This document shows, in pieces, positions 44,014-53,121 of a DNA stretch of 64,000 bases. This stretch comes from Clostridia bacterium. GTDB lineage: Bacteria; Bacillota; Clostridia; Peptostreptococcales; Acidaminobacteraceae. Numbering within the stretch: position 1 is the first letter of the stretch; the number at the start of each line of letters is the position of its first letter. The position numbers were made by a program, and so were the translations under genes. The stretch lies in assembly GCA_016937975.1 (NCBI GenBank), contig JAFGVN010000098.1:1-64000 (forward strand), in the 5' to 3' direction. The notes beneath the pieces were generated by a model, which saw only the letters and a program-made list of their open reading frames with translations, made no database searches and was not told the DNA's origin.

Positions 44014-45018
44014 TTATTGAATGATTTGTGGTGCGCTGTAATTATAGCCGTTTAATTCAACAGTAATGTTTTTAATAAGGACATCTTCAAGGGGCTTATC
44101 ATTTGCACCTGTCTTAACTTCTGATAGAGCATCTACAACTTCCATCCCTTCGACAACAAACCCAAATGCCGCATATTGACCATTAAGATGATGTGCATCT
44201 TGATGTACAATAAAAAACTGAGATCCTGCTGTATCAGGTGACATTTTTTTTGCCATAGACACAACACCTCTATAGTGCGGTAAGAAAATAACTGTATTCT
44301 TTTCTTTATCATAAACATAGAATTCATCTTTAATGGTATATCCCGGACCACCTGCACCAGTTCCTAGTGGATCTCCACCTTGAATCATGAAATTCTTAAT
44401 AATTCTATGAAATGTTAACCCATCATAATAACCACTTTCAATTAAAGAAATAAAATTATTCACTGTGTTTGGTGCAATTTCAGGAACAAGCATAATCTTA
44501 ATTTCCTGATTATCTGTCATTGTAATTGTAACTACAGGACGGATATCATTTTTCAAGTCTTCAGGTAATAGTGGCATTTGAACTAATTCATCACTTGTCT
44601 CTTCAGTTGCTGAATCATTATTTGTATTCTCATCATCAGTGTTTTCATCACTAGAGCCTTCATTGTTTGTAGATTCATTTGATGATGTATTATCTGAATA
44701 CTCATCATTATTTTCTGTTGTATTATTTTCAGTTGTATTATTTTCAGTTGTATTATTTTCTGTTGTATTATTTTCTGTTGTATTATTTTCTGTTGTAGCA
44801 CTTTCTGATGCATTATTTTCGGTTGTATCATTCAAACTATCTGAAGTTGCATTCTCTTCAATATCAATTGTATTGTTAGAAACTGCTGTAGTATTTTCAA
44901 TATTAGAGCCAGATCCTTGTGATACATCTAAGCCTGAATTTGAATTGTTCTGTTGATTGCACCCTATTAAACTCATCATTATGATTAATACAAATGCAAT
45001 GACTCTTACTTTTTTCAT
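44014..45018 (-). CDS. Cyclophilin-type peptidyl-prolyl isomerase lipoprotein with Asn/Thr/Glu repeats
   Basis: A 334-residue lipoprotein: signal with lipobox LIGC (Cys20), then about 120 low-complexity residues including six contiguous TTENN units. A cyclophilin domain follows (about 155-330) with NNFISLIESGYYDGLTFHRIIKNFMIQGGD, GSQFFIVHQDAHHLNGQYAAFGFV. It should assist folding of exported proteins at the outer face of the membrane, held away from the surface by the repeat spacer. It overlaps its paralogue by four bases (ATGA). The GGAGG site is good. Terminal gene of the polA operon. Confidence 0.93.
   Translation of the reverse strand: MKKVRVIAFVLIIMMSLIGCNQQNNSNSGLDVSQGSGSNIENTTAVSNNTIDIEENATSDSLNDTTENNASESATTENNTTENNTTENNTTENNTTENNTTENNDEYSDNTSSNESTNNEGSSDENTDDENTNNDSATEETSDELVQMPLLPEDLKNDIRPVVTITMTDNQEIKIMLVPEIAPNTVNNFISLIESGYYDGLTFHRIIKNFMIQGGDPLGTGAGGPGYTIKDEFYVYDKEKNTVIFLPHYRGVVSMAKKMSPDTAGSQFFIVHQDAHHLNGQYAAFGFVVEGMEVVDALSEVKTGANDKPLEDVLIKNITVELNGYNYSAPQIIQ
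44707..44826 (-). repeat. 15-bp tandem repeat encoding TTENN
   Basis: Eight in-frame 15-bp units (ACAACAGAAAATAAT and close variants); the seventh in plus-strand order is degenerate (encodes ASESA). Units differ at one synonymous base, so copy number could change by slippage or recombination without a frameshift. Confidence 0.9.
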
Positions 45019-45692
45019 TGTGCCTCCGTTTTAGTCTCTTCGTTAATAATTGGTTGTAATGCTTCATAACCATTAAGTTCTATTTGTATGGATTCAATCA
45101 CTACAGGATTTACTGGAATACCATTATCATCTGTTTCAAACGAAGCAATTAAATCTACCGTTTCAATGCCTTTAATGACCTTTCCAAATGCTGAGTAACT
45201 TAAGTCTAAAGAAGGTTCATCCTTCTCTAGAATGAAGAATTGTGATCCTGCTGAATTAGGATCTGCACTTCTTGCCATGGAAATAACACCTCTTTTGTGA
45301 GAAAGATACTGATTGAACAATTGATTTTCTTTATAGAATTCACCTTCTATTGTATAGCCTGGATTACCAGTGCCATTACCAGTAGGATCTCCACTTTGAA
45401 TCATGAAATCCTTAAATGTCTTATGAAAAGTCAAGCCATTATAATATTCTTTTTTTGATAATTCGATGAAATTGTTAACTGTATTTGGAGCAATTTCAGG
45501 ATATAGTTCTATCACAATTGGATCGTACTCCTGAAAGCTAATGATTGCAACCGGGTGTTGCGCTAATACTTCTACTTCAATAGGTGTTTTAAGATGAATG
45601 GTTAAATTACTTTCATTTTCTACTCTGACTTCTTCTTGTTGACAACCTATTAAAGTAAATATGAGCAAACATAATAAAATTAGTTTCTTCAC
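45015..45692 (-). CDS. Cyclophilin-type peptidyl-prolyl isomerase lipoprotein
   Basis: A 225-residue paralogue of the next gene without the repeat spacer. It has lipobox LIGC (Cys17), then a cyclophilin domain with NNFIELSKKEYYNGLTFHKTFKDFMIQSGDPTGNGTGNPGYTIEGEF and GSQFFILEKDEPSLDLSYSAFGKV. One conserved Arg of the active site (FHRI in the paralogue) is Lys here (FHKT), so activity may be lower. The start is GTG behind AGAGGAT, three bases after the dehydrogenase stop. Tandem duplication is the simplest origin. Confidence 0.92.
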   Translation of the reverse strand: MKKLILLCLLIFTLIGCQQEEVRVENESNLTIHLKTPIEVEVLAQHPVAIISFQEYDPIVIELYPEIAPNTVNNFIELSKKEYYNGLTFHKTFKDFMIQSGDPTGNGTGNPGYTIEGEFYKENQLFNQYLSHKRGVISMARSADPNSAGSQFFILEKDEPSLDLSYSAFGKVIKGIETVDLIASFETDDNGIPVNPVVIESIQIELNGYEALQPIINEETKTEAQ

Positions 45693-45695
45693 GAT

Positions 45696-46637
45696 CTAAT
45701 ATCCTCTTTCAATATCAATTACATTTAATAAAGGTTCATGGTGTTTCAACCTTTTTAGATTTTCAAAAATAATATCAAATCTTCTCTGATTTCTCATTTC
45801 AGAAATCCATGAATTATGACATGTTACAATTACATTATCCATTTCCCAGAAAGGATGATTTTCTGGTAGTGGTTCTTGATGAAAGACATCTAGGGCAGCC
45901 CCTTTAAATTGATTTCGTTTCAAGGCTTCAATCAAATAATTCTCATCGATGATTTCACCTCTGGCAATATTGATTAGAACTGCATTTGATTTTAATGCAT
46001 CAATATGTTCTTGACCAAATAACCCTTTTGTTTTCTCTGTATGTGGCATAGCAATCACTACTGCATCTGCCTTTTCAACTTCTTTTATGCTGTCCTTTAA
46101 GGGATAGCATAAATCAAAATATTCTGTTTCGTGACCTGAGGTATTTAAACCTACCACAGTCATATCAAAACCTTGTAATCTTTTCGCAGCTTCTCTTGCA
46201 ATGGTTCCAGTGCCAAAGAATAGAATTCTTTTCTGATAAAGCTCCAGGATAGAAGTATCCATGAACCATCTATGATGCTCTTGATTTTGATATAATGCCC
46301 TTGAGTGTTTAACCATTTCAAGTAGCTTCATAACAATCCACTCTCCCATTGGAATTGAATAGCCACCTTTATTGTTGCACACTGTTATCCCAAGTTTCTT
46401 AACATCCTCTTTAGGTAACTGATCAAAACCAATACTCGACAAAAGTATATACTTAAGTGAGCTAAACTCTTTAAGATCTATGGCTTTAAAAGGATTATAG
46501 CAAATTAAGATCTCCACAGTGTCTTTATTGGGATAATTAGCAATATCCTTTTCATCATGATAAGAAACTTCATGTCCCAACTCAGTTATTAAAGCTCTTT
46601 TATCTACACCATAATCATAAGTAAATAGTATATTCAT
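45696..46637 (-). CDS. D-isomer-specific 2-hydroxyacid dehydrogenase
   Basis: A 313-residue NAD-dependent oxidoreductase. The Rossmann loop FGTGTIAREAAKRL (about 145) and the catalytic Arg (NIARGEI), Glu (HQEPLPENHPFW) and His (TCHNSW, in place of the usual TPHxS) are present. It resembles phosphoglycerate/hydroxypyruvate-type enzymes, but the substrate cannot be fixed. The start ATG shares a base with the stop of the DUF554 gene (TAATG), three codons inside the track ORF. It lies within the polA operon with no metabolic partner. Confidence 0.88.
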   Translation of the reverse strand: MNILFTYDYGVDKRALITELGHEVSYHDEKDIANYPNKDTVEILICYNPFKAIDLKEFSSLKYILLSSIGFDQLPKEDVKKLGITVCNNKGGYSIPMGEWIVMKLLEMVKHSRALYQNQEHHRWFMDTSILELYQKRILFFGTGTIAREAAKRLQGFDMTVVGLNTSGHETEYFDLCYPLKDSIKEVEKADAVVIAMPHTEKTKGLFGQEHIDALKSNAVLINIARGEIIDENYLIEALKRNQFKGAALDVFHQEPLPENHPFWEMDNVIVTCHNSWISEMRNQRRFDIIFENLKRLKHHEPLLNVIDIERGY

Positions 46638-47344
46638 TAGAACCACCCTAATAGAATCTCTTTTAATGGTAACAAGGCACCATAATAAACAACAGGAACA
46701 AATACTGCTGGTAACATGTTACCAACTTTAATTTTTGTAACTTTCAAGATATTCGTACCTATGGTCATAATCAGTAAACCGCCTACTGCAGAAAGTTCTG
46801 TAATCATGACATCCGTAAGGATCTGATCTGCTTGAGATGCTAAAAGTGTGATGATACCTTGATAGATAAAAACACTAATACCGGATAAAGCAACACCAAT
46901 GCCCATGGTCGTTGCGAAAACCATACCTGAAATACCATCTAACAAGGCTTTAGCAAACAAGACTTCATGATTATTGTTTAAACCGCTTTCAATGGAACCT
47001 ATAATAGCCATACTGCCTACACAATATACTAAAGTTGCCATAACAAAACCTTCAGCAATATTATGCTTTGAATTTTTAAATTTATTTTGTAATCGATCAC
47101 CAAACTTATTTAATCGTTCTTCTATTTGAAGAAATTCACCAAACAAACTACCAATTGCCATACTGATAATCAACAATAATACATTTTTTGTTTCAATCGC
47201 ACTTAACAAACCCAATAAGACAACAGATAAAGCGATACCATTTAAAACAATAGAACTGTAACGCTCACTAATTTTGTGATTGAAAACTGCACCAATACTG
47301 CCGCCAAAGATGATTGCCAAGGCATTTACTATAGTTCCTAACAT
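46637..47344 (-). CDS. DUF554 membrane protein
   Basis: A 235-residue integral membrane protein with about seven helices and the DUF554/YdfK pattern: MLGTIVNALAIIFGGSIGAVF at the start, LVYCVGSMAIIGSIESGLNNNHEVLFAKALLDGISGMVFATTMGIGVALSG in the middle. The family may transport a small solute, but this is unproven. ATG behind GGAGG, 10 bp after coaE. Confidence 0.88.
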   Translation of the reverse strand: MLGTIVNALAIIFGGSIGAVFNHKISERYSSIVLNGIALSVVLLGLLSAIETKNVLLLIISMAIGSLFGEFLQIEERLNKFGDRLQNKFKNSKHNIAEGFVMATLVYCVGSMAIIGSIESGLNNNHEVLFAKALLDGISGMVFATTMGIGVALSGISVFIYQGIITLLASQADQILTDVMITELSAVGGLLIMTIGTNILKVTKIKVGNMLPAVFVPVVYYGALLPLKEILLGWF

Positions 47345-47354
47345 ATTTCCTCCA

Positions 47355-47939
47355 CTATTTTAATTGATCCAAAGCTACTTCGATTTGATTATATAACGTT
47401 TCTAAATCTCTATTATTATACAAAACTACATCAGCCAATTTAATTTTTTCGTTTATGGACATTTGCTGATTTATAATGGCTTTTGCTTCTTTTTCTGTTA
47501 TATCATCCCGAACCATAACACGTTTTATTTGTATCATTTCATCACAAGCGACAACCCACAAAATATCTACCATATCTTGTAGATTATTCTCTAAAAGAAG
47601 AGGCGCGTCAAATACAACAATTGGATGCCCTTCTTCTACATAGTCATTTAATTGTTTTTCTACAGCCTCGTGAATTATTGGATGTAAGATCTTATTTAGA
47701 GTGTTTAATGCTTTTTTATCAGAAAACACTAATTTTCGTAAGACACTCCGATTCAGTGAATCACCATCTAAGATTTCATCACCAAATGCTTCTACTAGGA
47801 GTTTAAGTCCCTTTGATCCTGGCATAACCACTTCTCTTGATATGACATCAGCATCAACTATAGGAATTTTCTTGTCTCTTAAATACTTTGATACAGTGGA
47901 TTTGCCTGAAGCAATCCCTCCCGTTAAACCTAGAATCAT
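47355..47939 (-). CDS. coaE: Dephospho-CoA kinase
   Basis: Last step of coenzyme A synthesis: phosphorylates the 3'-OH of dephospho-CoA using ATP. The 194 residues have P-loop GLTGGIASGKSTVS (about 4-17), VDADVISREVV, HPIIHEAVEKQL and VVFDAPLLLENNLQDMVD. It is complete. polA-coaE adjacency is common in Firmicutes. I start at ATG behind AGGTGG, two codons after the track GTG start and six bases after the polA stop. Confidence 0.96.
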   Translation of the reverse strand: MILGLTGGIASGKSTVSKYLRDKKIPIVDADVISREVVMPGSKGLKLLVEAFGDEILDGDSLNRSVLRKLVFSDKKALNTLNKILHPIIHEAVEKQLNDYVEEGHPIVVFDAPLLLENNLQDMVDILWVVACDEMIQIKRVMVRDDITEKEAKAIINQQMSINEKIKLADVVLYNNRDLETLYNQIEVALDQLK

Positions 47940-47945
47940 AGCCAC

Positions 47946-50597
47946 CTACTTTGTATCATACCAACTGTGTCCTGTCTCCATATCAACTTTCAAAGGTACA
48001 ATCAAATCAATTGCATTTTCCATATTATCTTTTAATAAGATTTCAATCCTCTCAATTTCATCTTCGTGGGCTTCAATGATTAATTCATCGTGTACTTGTA
48101 GAATTAACTTTGACTTAAAATTATTATCCTTCAATGCATGATAGACTTTGATCATTGCGATTTTAATAATATCTGCTGCACTTCCTTGAATAGGTGTGTT
48201 CATTGCAGTCCTTTCACCAAATGAACGAATATTAAAATTTGAACTGTTTATTTCTGGAATATAACGTTTACGATTTAAAATAGTTGTAACATATCCGCTT
48301 TCCTTACAAGCTTTAACTTGCTCTTCCATATAAGATTTAACTTTAGGATATCTAGCAAAATAATTTTGAATGTATAATTTTGCTTCTTTTCTCGTGATTT
48401 TTAAATTTTCGCTTAATCCAAAATCACTCATACCATAAACGATACCAAAATTAACTTCTTTAGCTCTTGAACGTTGTAATCTTGTCACCTCATCCAGTTC
48501 AACACCAAACACCGAAGCTGCAGTTAAAGCATGAATATCAATATCATTTTGATAGGCATGAATCAAGGTTTCATCTTCAGACATATGTGCCAGTACTCTT
48601 AATTCAATTTGTGAATAATCGGCATCAATTAGAACATGATTCTTTTCCGCTACAAATATTTTCCTAATTTGTCGACCTTCTTCTAGTTTCATCGGAATAT
48701 TTTGCATATTAGGTTCTGTAGAACTTAATCTTCCTGTAACAGCTACGGTTTGATTAAAGCTCGAGTGAATACGCTGTGATATTGGATTAATCACTTGTTT
48801 TAAACCATCAATATAAGTAGATTTTAATTTTGCATAAGTTCTGTAATCAATAATATCTTGAACTATTTCATGCTCGTGGATTAAAGAGATTAAGACATCA
48901 TGACTTGTTGAATAGCCTGTTTTGGTTTTCTTCTGAGTTGGTAATCGTAATGTTTCAAATAATATTTCTCCAAGTTGCTTAGGTGAATTAATATTAAATT
49001 CCCCACCAGCCTTGAGATAGATTTCATCTCTTAAAGTATCCAATTTTTTTGATAGAACTTCATCCATTTCATCTAGTGTGGATTCATTGACTGCCATGCC
49101 TGTAAACTCAAGATCTGCAAGGACTTCTACTAAAGGCAATTCAACGGTATTGAAAAGTGTGGTTAAATTGTTATCTTCTAATGCCTTTTCATAATTCTCC
49201 ATAACCGCGTTTATGCCATAGCAAATATGAGCTGCATAATCTGCTAAAACTTCTGGTCCTAGACTTTCAAATGTTTTGGTATTTTTCCCTGTACCTAGCA
49301 AATCACTTTTACTTGGAATTGATTGAGCTTTTTCCTTTAATAATAGTTCTGATAAATCATAGGATTTTAAAGCTGGATTTAAAAGATAACCTGCAATAAA
49401 AGTATCAAAAACAAAAGCTTGAGGGCGAATATCATATCTAAAAAGCTGCAAGTAAGCTTGTTTAAGTTCATGACCATATTTTTTGATTTTTTCATCTTCA
49501 AAAACAGGTTTGAAAGCTTCCTTTACTTCATCATTCCATGTCATGTAATAGTACTTATTTTTAACACAAATACCCATACCTGTAATTTCATCTGTTAAGA
49601 TATTTTCTTTTTCACCTAATAAAACGAAAGTGAATGAACCTTGATGCTTAATAATCGCTTTTAAATCTCTTATAACTTCATCGTTATCAAGAATTCTTGG
49701 CTCAATGACTGTCTCAATCAAATCTTCTTGCACTTCTACAGAAGACATATAACGATTCATCAGTTTATTCAGTTCATATGACCCTAATAATTTTAGAAGT
49801 GGTTCAAGATCCGGTTCCTCTTTAAGTAAAGCTGCTTCATCGATTTCCATAGGCACTTCTGTCATAATGGTTGCAAGCTTCTTTGATAACAATGCTTGTT
49901 CACTATTTTCAATTACAAGATTCTGCCAACGTTTATTGGAAATTTCTAATGCATTTTGTACTACCCCTTCAACCGAACCAAATTGCTCTAATAATTTAAT
50001 GGCTGTTTTAGGACCAAAACCAGGAATACCAGGAATATTATCTGAACTATCACCTGCTAATCCCTTGTAATCAATAACTCCTTGTGGTGTTCCTCCAAAT
50101 TCCTCTTTGATCATATCTAAAGTATAAGGTAGAAATTCACCTTTCTTCGCATAGAGAATTTGTATGTAATCATCCGTGAGCTGTAAAGCATCTTTATCAC
50201 CGGTTACAATTTTTACTGGAATTTCCTTTTTGCTGAAATATTTGGCTACAGTACCAATTAAATCATCTGCTTCATACCCTTGAAATTCCATACGGTTAAT
50301 TCTTAATGCATCTAAGATATCTTTGATCATTGGCATTTGTTGTCTTAATTCTTCAGGCATACCTTTTCTTGTACCTTTGTAATCCTCAAAAGCCTTGTGT
50401 CTAAAGGTCGGTCCTTTCAAATCAAAAGCAACAGAAATATGTGATGGTTGATAATCATCCATCAACTTATTGATCATATTTAAAAAACCCATAACAGCAT
50501 TGGTATGAATCCCGTCTTTTGTGGTCAAAGGTGGTACACCATAAAAAGCTCTATTCATTAAACTGTTACCATCTATAATCATAACTAATTGTTTCAT
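47946..50597 (-). CDS. polA: DNA polymerase I
   Basis: Repair and Okazaki-fragment polymerase, 883 residues. It has an N-terminal 5'-3' nuclease (IDGNSLMNRAFY ... GDKDALQL ... YKGLAGDSSDNIPGIPGFGPKTA, 1-290). The central 3'-5' exonuclease-like domain lacks the DxE metal motif (TFVLLGEKENI), so proofreading is probably inactive, as in Bacillus. The C-terminal polymerase has DADYSQIELRVLAHMSED, KEVNFGIVYGMSDFGLS and QVHDELIIE. I start at ATG behind AAGGAG, nine codons after the track start. It begins a six-gene operon ending in the two PPIases. Confidence 0.97.
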   Translation of the reverse strand: MKQLVMIIDGNSLMNRAFYGVPPLTTKDGIHTNAVMGFLNMINKLMDDYQPSHISVAFDLKGPTFRHKAFEDYKGTRKGMPEELRQQMPMIKDILDALRINRMEFQGYEADDLIGTVAKYFSKKEIPVKIVTGDKDALQLTDDYIQILYAKKGEFLPYTLDMIKEEFGGTPQGVIDYKGLAGDSSDNIPGIPGFGPKTAIKLLEQFGSVEGVVQNALEISNKRWQNLVIENSEQALLSKKLATIMTEVPMEIDEAALLKEEPDLEPLLKLLGSYELNKLMNRYMSSVEVQEDLIETVIEPRILDNDEVIRDLKAIIKHQGSFTFVLLGEKENILTDEITGMGICVKNKYYYMTWNDEVKEAFKPVFEDEKIKKYGHELKQAYLQLFRYDIRPQAFVFDTFIAGYLLNPALKSYDLSELLLKEKAQSIPSKSDLLGTGKNTKTFESLGPEVLADYAAHICYGINAVMENYEKALEDNNLTTLFNTVELPLVEVLADLEFTGMAVNESTLDEMDEVLSKKLDTLRDEIYLKAGGEFNINSPKQLGEILFETLRLPTQKKTKTGYSTSHDVLISLIHEHEIVQDIIDYRTYAKLKSTYIDGLKQVINPISQRIHSSFNQTVAVTGRLSSTEPNMQNIPMKLEEGRQIRKIFVAEKNHVLIDADYSQIELRVLAHMSEDETLIHAYQNDIDIHALTAASVFGVELDEVTRLQRSRAKEVNFGIVYGMSDFGLSENLKITRKEAKLYIQNYFARYPKVKSYMEEQVKACKESGYVTTILNRKRYIPEINSSNFNIRSFGERTAMNTPIQGSAADIIKIAMIKVYHALKDNNFKSKLILQVHDELIIEAHEDEIERIEILLKDNMENAIDLIVPLKVDMETGHSWYDTK

Positions 50598-50636
50598 TAA
50601 TAACTCCTTCCATACTACTCCCATTTTACACGAAAA

Positions 50637-50680
50637 AACCCTGTGAGAAAACCGATATACTCAGAAAACTCAACAGGGTT
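50637..50680 (-). terminator. Terminator of the sigma/anti-sigma/SIMPL operon
   Basis: Minus-strand AACCCTGT...ACAGGGTT with an extra GAG/CTC pairing in the long loop, then U6. It lies between the SIMPL gene and polA. Confidence 0.8.
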
Positions 50681-50705
50681 CCTTTTATTTCAATATAATT
50701 TTAGA

Positions 50706-51431
50706 TTAGTAGGTGTATTCAACGGTTACATTAGCTGTAATTGTTAATTCACCAGATGAAACTGGCGTATCCATCACTGCCATTTCTGCTTTTGCATAAG
50801 CATAGTCACTTCTTACTACGCCTGAGAAATAACTCGTTTCAGTTACTTTCGATGGCGCTGTTACCACTTCACCAAAAGTTCCTAGAATTGCTTCAGCTTT
50901 GCCTTTAGCACTTGCCATTGCCAATTTTAAGGCTTCTTGATAAGCAGCACTTTCATCAGCAATACCAAACTGAATATTAGAAACTGAGTTCGCACCTGCA
51001 AGTGAAGCTGCATCAATCACATCGCCAACTTGGTTAATGTCTCTTACTGTCACTTGGACCATATTGGTGACTTGGTATGTCTTATTTGTTTGTTTGCCGT
51101 CAATGTAATCATAACGATCATAAACACTGTATTGTGTTGTTTTAATATCATCATCTTTAATGCCTAAAGCTTTAAGAGCTGCCATAACTTCATTCATAGC
51201 CTTTGAGTTATCTGTTTGAGCTTTGTTCGCATCAGCATCAGATGTTTCTACACCTACTGAGATATAGGCAATATCAGGTTTTACAGTGATGCTGCCAACA
51301 CCATTCACTGAAACTACATTGGCTATACCGTCTACATCAGCTTGGGCTTCCTGTGTAAAAATCCCTGAATTCCCAATAAATAGTGCTGCAACTAATAATG
51401 CAACAACGCCAAACATCATCGTTTTCTTCAT
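50706..51431 (-). CDS. SIMPL-domain (DUF541) exported protein
   Basis: A 241-residue protein with a signal sequence (MKKTMMFGVVALLVAALFIGNSG) and a complete SIMPL/DUF541 domain: VVSVNGVGSITVKPDIAYISVGVETSDADANKAQ, then LGIKDDDIKTTQYSVYDRYDY, and AYQEALKLAMASAKGKAEAIL. The family includes YggE and BP26, periplasmic or surface proteins linked to oxidative stress and channel-like assemblies. It is four bases after the anti-sigma gene and belongs to the sigma operon, so it is likely an envelope-stress effector. Confidence 0.92.
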   Translation of the reverse strand: MKKTMMFGVVALLVAALFIGNSGIFTQEAQADVDGIANVVSVNGVGSITVKPDIAYISVGVETSDADANKAQTDNSKAMNEVMAALKALGIKDDDIKTTQYSVYDRYDYIDGKQTNKTYQVTNMVQVTVRDINQVGDVIDAASLAGANSVSNIQFGIADESAAYQEALKLAMASAKGKAEAILGTFGEVVTAPSKVTETSYFSGVVRSDYAYAKAEMAVMDTPVSSGELTITANVTVEYTY

Positions 51432-51435
51432 AAAA

Positions 51436-52362
51436 TCACTCCTTCTTAATACTTACAATAACATATTTGTACAATTGATATTTTTCAATTTTTGCTACTT
51501 GCTCAGATAATGTATTTTCAACACTTTGTTTATATTCATCTGCCTGTGCATCATTTTGATCCATCTTTTCATTGGTATTCATAGTGTACTCATTTAAAAT
51601 CATTGCAATGGTATCTCTATAATCCAACACCACTTCACTGTTGATCTGAAAGTGTTTTGAAAGTTCCGATTTAAAATGATCTAGGTCTTCTAATGCCATA
51701 TAAAAGCTTAATTGATTTTCAGAGACTTCAACGGCATCCACATCATATGCTATAAGCCAGGTTTCGATTTCATTTAAATCACCATCATCCAAAACATAAT
51801 TCACTTCTTCATTTGTATAGGGCGGTTCCAATGATGTAAATCTTAACGAAGCAGCTGTTAAAGTCGATTCTGTCTCCAAATCACTTACACTTTCACTGAA
51901 TGCAACACTAGGCATTTCATTTGCTGCCTCTTCATCCACACTATATTCTCCAGCAAACATATTTCCACCGTCATCAGAAGCCATATCCATTGCAACAGTT
52001 GATTCCTTTTCAGCATGGTCCTCATCCATAGCTGGCATTAAGGTTCCAATTTTAAATGCCAATAATGAGATTATGCCAATGGCAGCTACTGAGGATACAG
52101 TTTTAACTAAAGGATGTCTATAAAATGGAACAATTTTTTGTTCTTTTGAAGCTTCAACTAACTTATCGTGTAAAGTTGCTTCAAAATCATCAGGTAATGG
52201 CACCTCATCCAAATCTTGTAATAAAGTTTTAATGGCCATTGTTTCTTCATATAGTAATCTACATGTTTCACAAGTTTTTAAATGTTCTTCAAATGCTTTT
52301 GTTTCTTTTAATTCTCCATCAACATACGCATCGATTAATAATTCGAATTCGTTACATTTCAT
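51436..52362 (-). CDS. Transmembrane anti-sigma factor with zinc finger
   Basis: A 308-residue membrane protein. The N-terminus is a zf-HC2 anti-sigma domain (H27, C31 and C34 in HLKTCETC), followed by a linker, one membrane helix (about 93-110) and an extracytoplasmic half of about 195 residues. That half holds an acidic linker and a C-terminal strand/coil region (about 260-308). It should hold the upstream ECF sigma at the membrane until a signal triggers release. The start is the second ATG, seven bases after the AAGGAGG that overlaps the sigma gene end; the track's first ATG is too close to that site. Confidence 0.88.
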   Translation of the reverse strand: MKCNEFELLIDAYVDGELKETKAFEEHLKTCETCRLLYEETMAIKTLLQDLDEVPLPDDFEATLHDKLVEASKEQKIVPFYRHPLVKTVSSVAAIGIISLLAFKIGTLMPAMDEDHAEKESTVAMDMASDDGGNMFAGEYSVDEEAANEMPSVAFSESVSDLETESTLTAASLRFTSLEPPYTNEEVNYVLDDGDLNEIETWLIAYDVDAVEVSENQLSFYMALEDLDHFKSELSKHFQINSEVVLDYRDTIAMILNEYTMNTNEKMDQNDAQADEYKQSVENTLSEQVAKIEKYQLYKYVIVSIKKE

Positions 52363-52364
52363 TG

Positions 52365-52958
52365 TCATCCCTCCTTTCTAATTGCCTTTAATTGAGATGT
52401 CCTTTGTTTCAGGAGAATTTCCTTGAGTTCTTGTCGCCCCCTGTTTAATCTCGATTTGACTGTACCTTCTGGCACATCAATAATGTCAGAGATTTCACTG
52501 TAAGACAAACCTTTAATATCCCTTAAGACCAGCACGATACGATTGTTTTCTCCAACCAGTTGTAGTGCTTTTTGAACTTCATTTTGTGTTTCTTTCTGAA
52601 CCAATTGCTCATCAGGTTTTAAACCTTCATCTTCGATTTCCCATTGCATTTCCCCATCACCGGTGTCTAAGGGTTGATCCAAGGAAATCACCTTAGTCTT
52701 ATTCTTTCTTAAGGCATCTTTACAAGTGTTCATAACAATTCGATATAACCACGTTGAAAAAGATGCATCCATACGAAAAGACTTAAGATTTTTATATACT
52801 TTTATCAAGGCTTCTTGTGTCATATCTTTGGCATCTTCTTCGTTGCCCATCACACGATACGCAACATTATAAGCCATCTTTTGATAGCTTTTAATCAATT
52901 GCTCAAAGCTAGTTACATCGCCATTGATGCTCTGCTTGATCAATATCTTTTCATCCAC
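52365..52958 (-). CDS. ECF RNA polymerase sigma factor
   Basis: A 197-residue extracytoplasmic-function sigma. Region 2 (DAKDMTQEALIKVYKNLKSFRMDASFSTWLYRIVMNTCKD) and region 4 (SYSEISDIIDVPEGTVKSRLNRGRQELKE) are separated by a long acidic linker, SigW-like in layout. The start is GTG behind GGGAGTG. It is followed by its anti-sigma and a SIMPL gene. The upstream GGAAC-N16-CGTCT motif fits an ECF-type promoter, so autoregulation is likely. The signal sensed is unknown. Confidence 0.94.
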   Translation of the reverse strand: MDEKILIKQSINGDVTSFEQLIKSYQKMAYNVAYRVMGNEEDAKDMTQEALIKVYKNLKSFRMDASFSTWLYRIVMNTCKDALRKNKTKVISLDQPLDTGDGEMQWEIEDEGLKPDEQLVQKETQNEVQKALQLVGENNRIVLVLRDIKGLSYSEISDIIDVPEGTVKSRLNRGRQELKEILLKQRTSQLKAIRKEG

Positions 52959-52991
52959 TTATTCCACTCCCTTCATCAGGTACACTATTAA

Positions 52992-53016
52992 GACGAACTT
53001 TAATAAAAAAAGTTCC
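52992..53016 (-). promoter_or_regulatory. Probable ECF-sigma autoregulatory promoter
   Basis: GGAAC (53012-53016), 16-bp spacer, CGTC (52992-52995) on the minus strand, the classic ECF architecture. It lies about 34 bases upstream of the sigma gene start. A GAACTTT/AAAGTTC inverted repeat overlaps it. Confidence 0.7.
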
Positions 53017-53028
53017 GTCATCTGATTA

Positions 53029-53038
53029 ATTATATCAT
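53029..53038 (-). promoter_or_regulatory. Extended -10 housekeeping promoter of the sigma operon
   Basis: ATGATATAAT: perfect TATAAT (53029-53034) with TGn, and no good -35. It would give a basal supply of sigma and anti-sigma upstream of the ECF promoter. Confidence 0.55.
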
Positions 53039-53082
53039 TTTCTTCTCTATTTTTTCTAACTACTTTGAAAGTCATTCAACCA

Positions 53083-53108
53083 AAAAAAGAAAGTACAAAC
53101 CGTACCTT
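53083..53108 (-). terminator. dapF terminator
   Basis: AAGGTAC-GGTTT-GTACTTT (7 bp with one G-U) followed by CUUUUUUU on the minus strand. Confidence 0.8.
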
Positions 53109-53121
53109 CCAGTAGTATTTT

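Noticed and set aside
44707-44826. Possible CRISPR-like array
   Set aside because: Units are 15 bp, contiguous, in frame with a protein and lack spacers.
44583-44831. 82-residue minus-strand ORF rich in Gln, Ile and Lys repeats
   Set aside because: Alternate frame of the 15-bp repeat tract in the PPIase gene; repeats are periodic in every frame.
44639-44956. 105-residue plus-strand ORF of repeated FSVVL units
   Set aside because: Antisense shadow of the same repeat tract; no start signals.
47701-48141. 146-residue plus-strand ORF
   Set aside because: Antisense to coaE and the end of polA, both strongly supported; no ribosome site.
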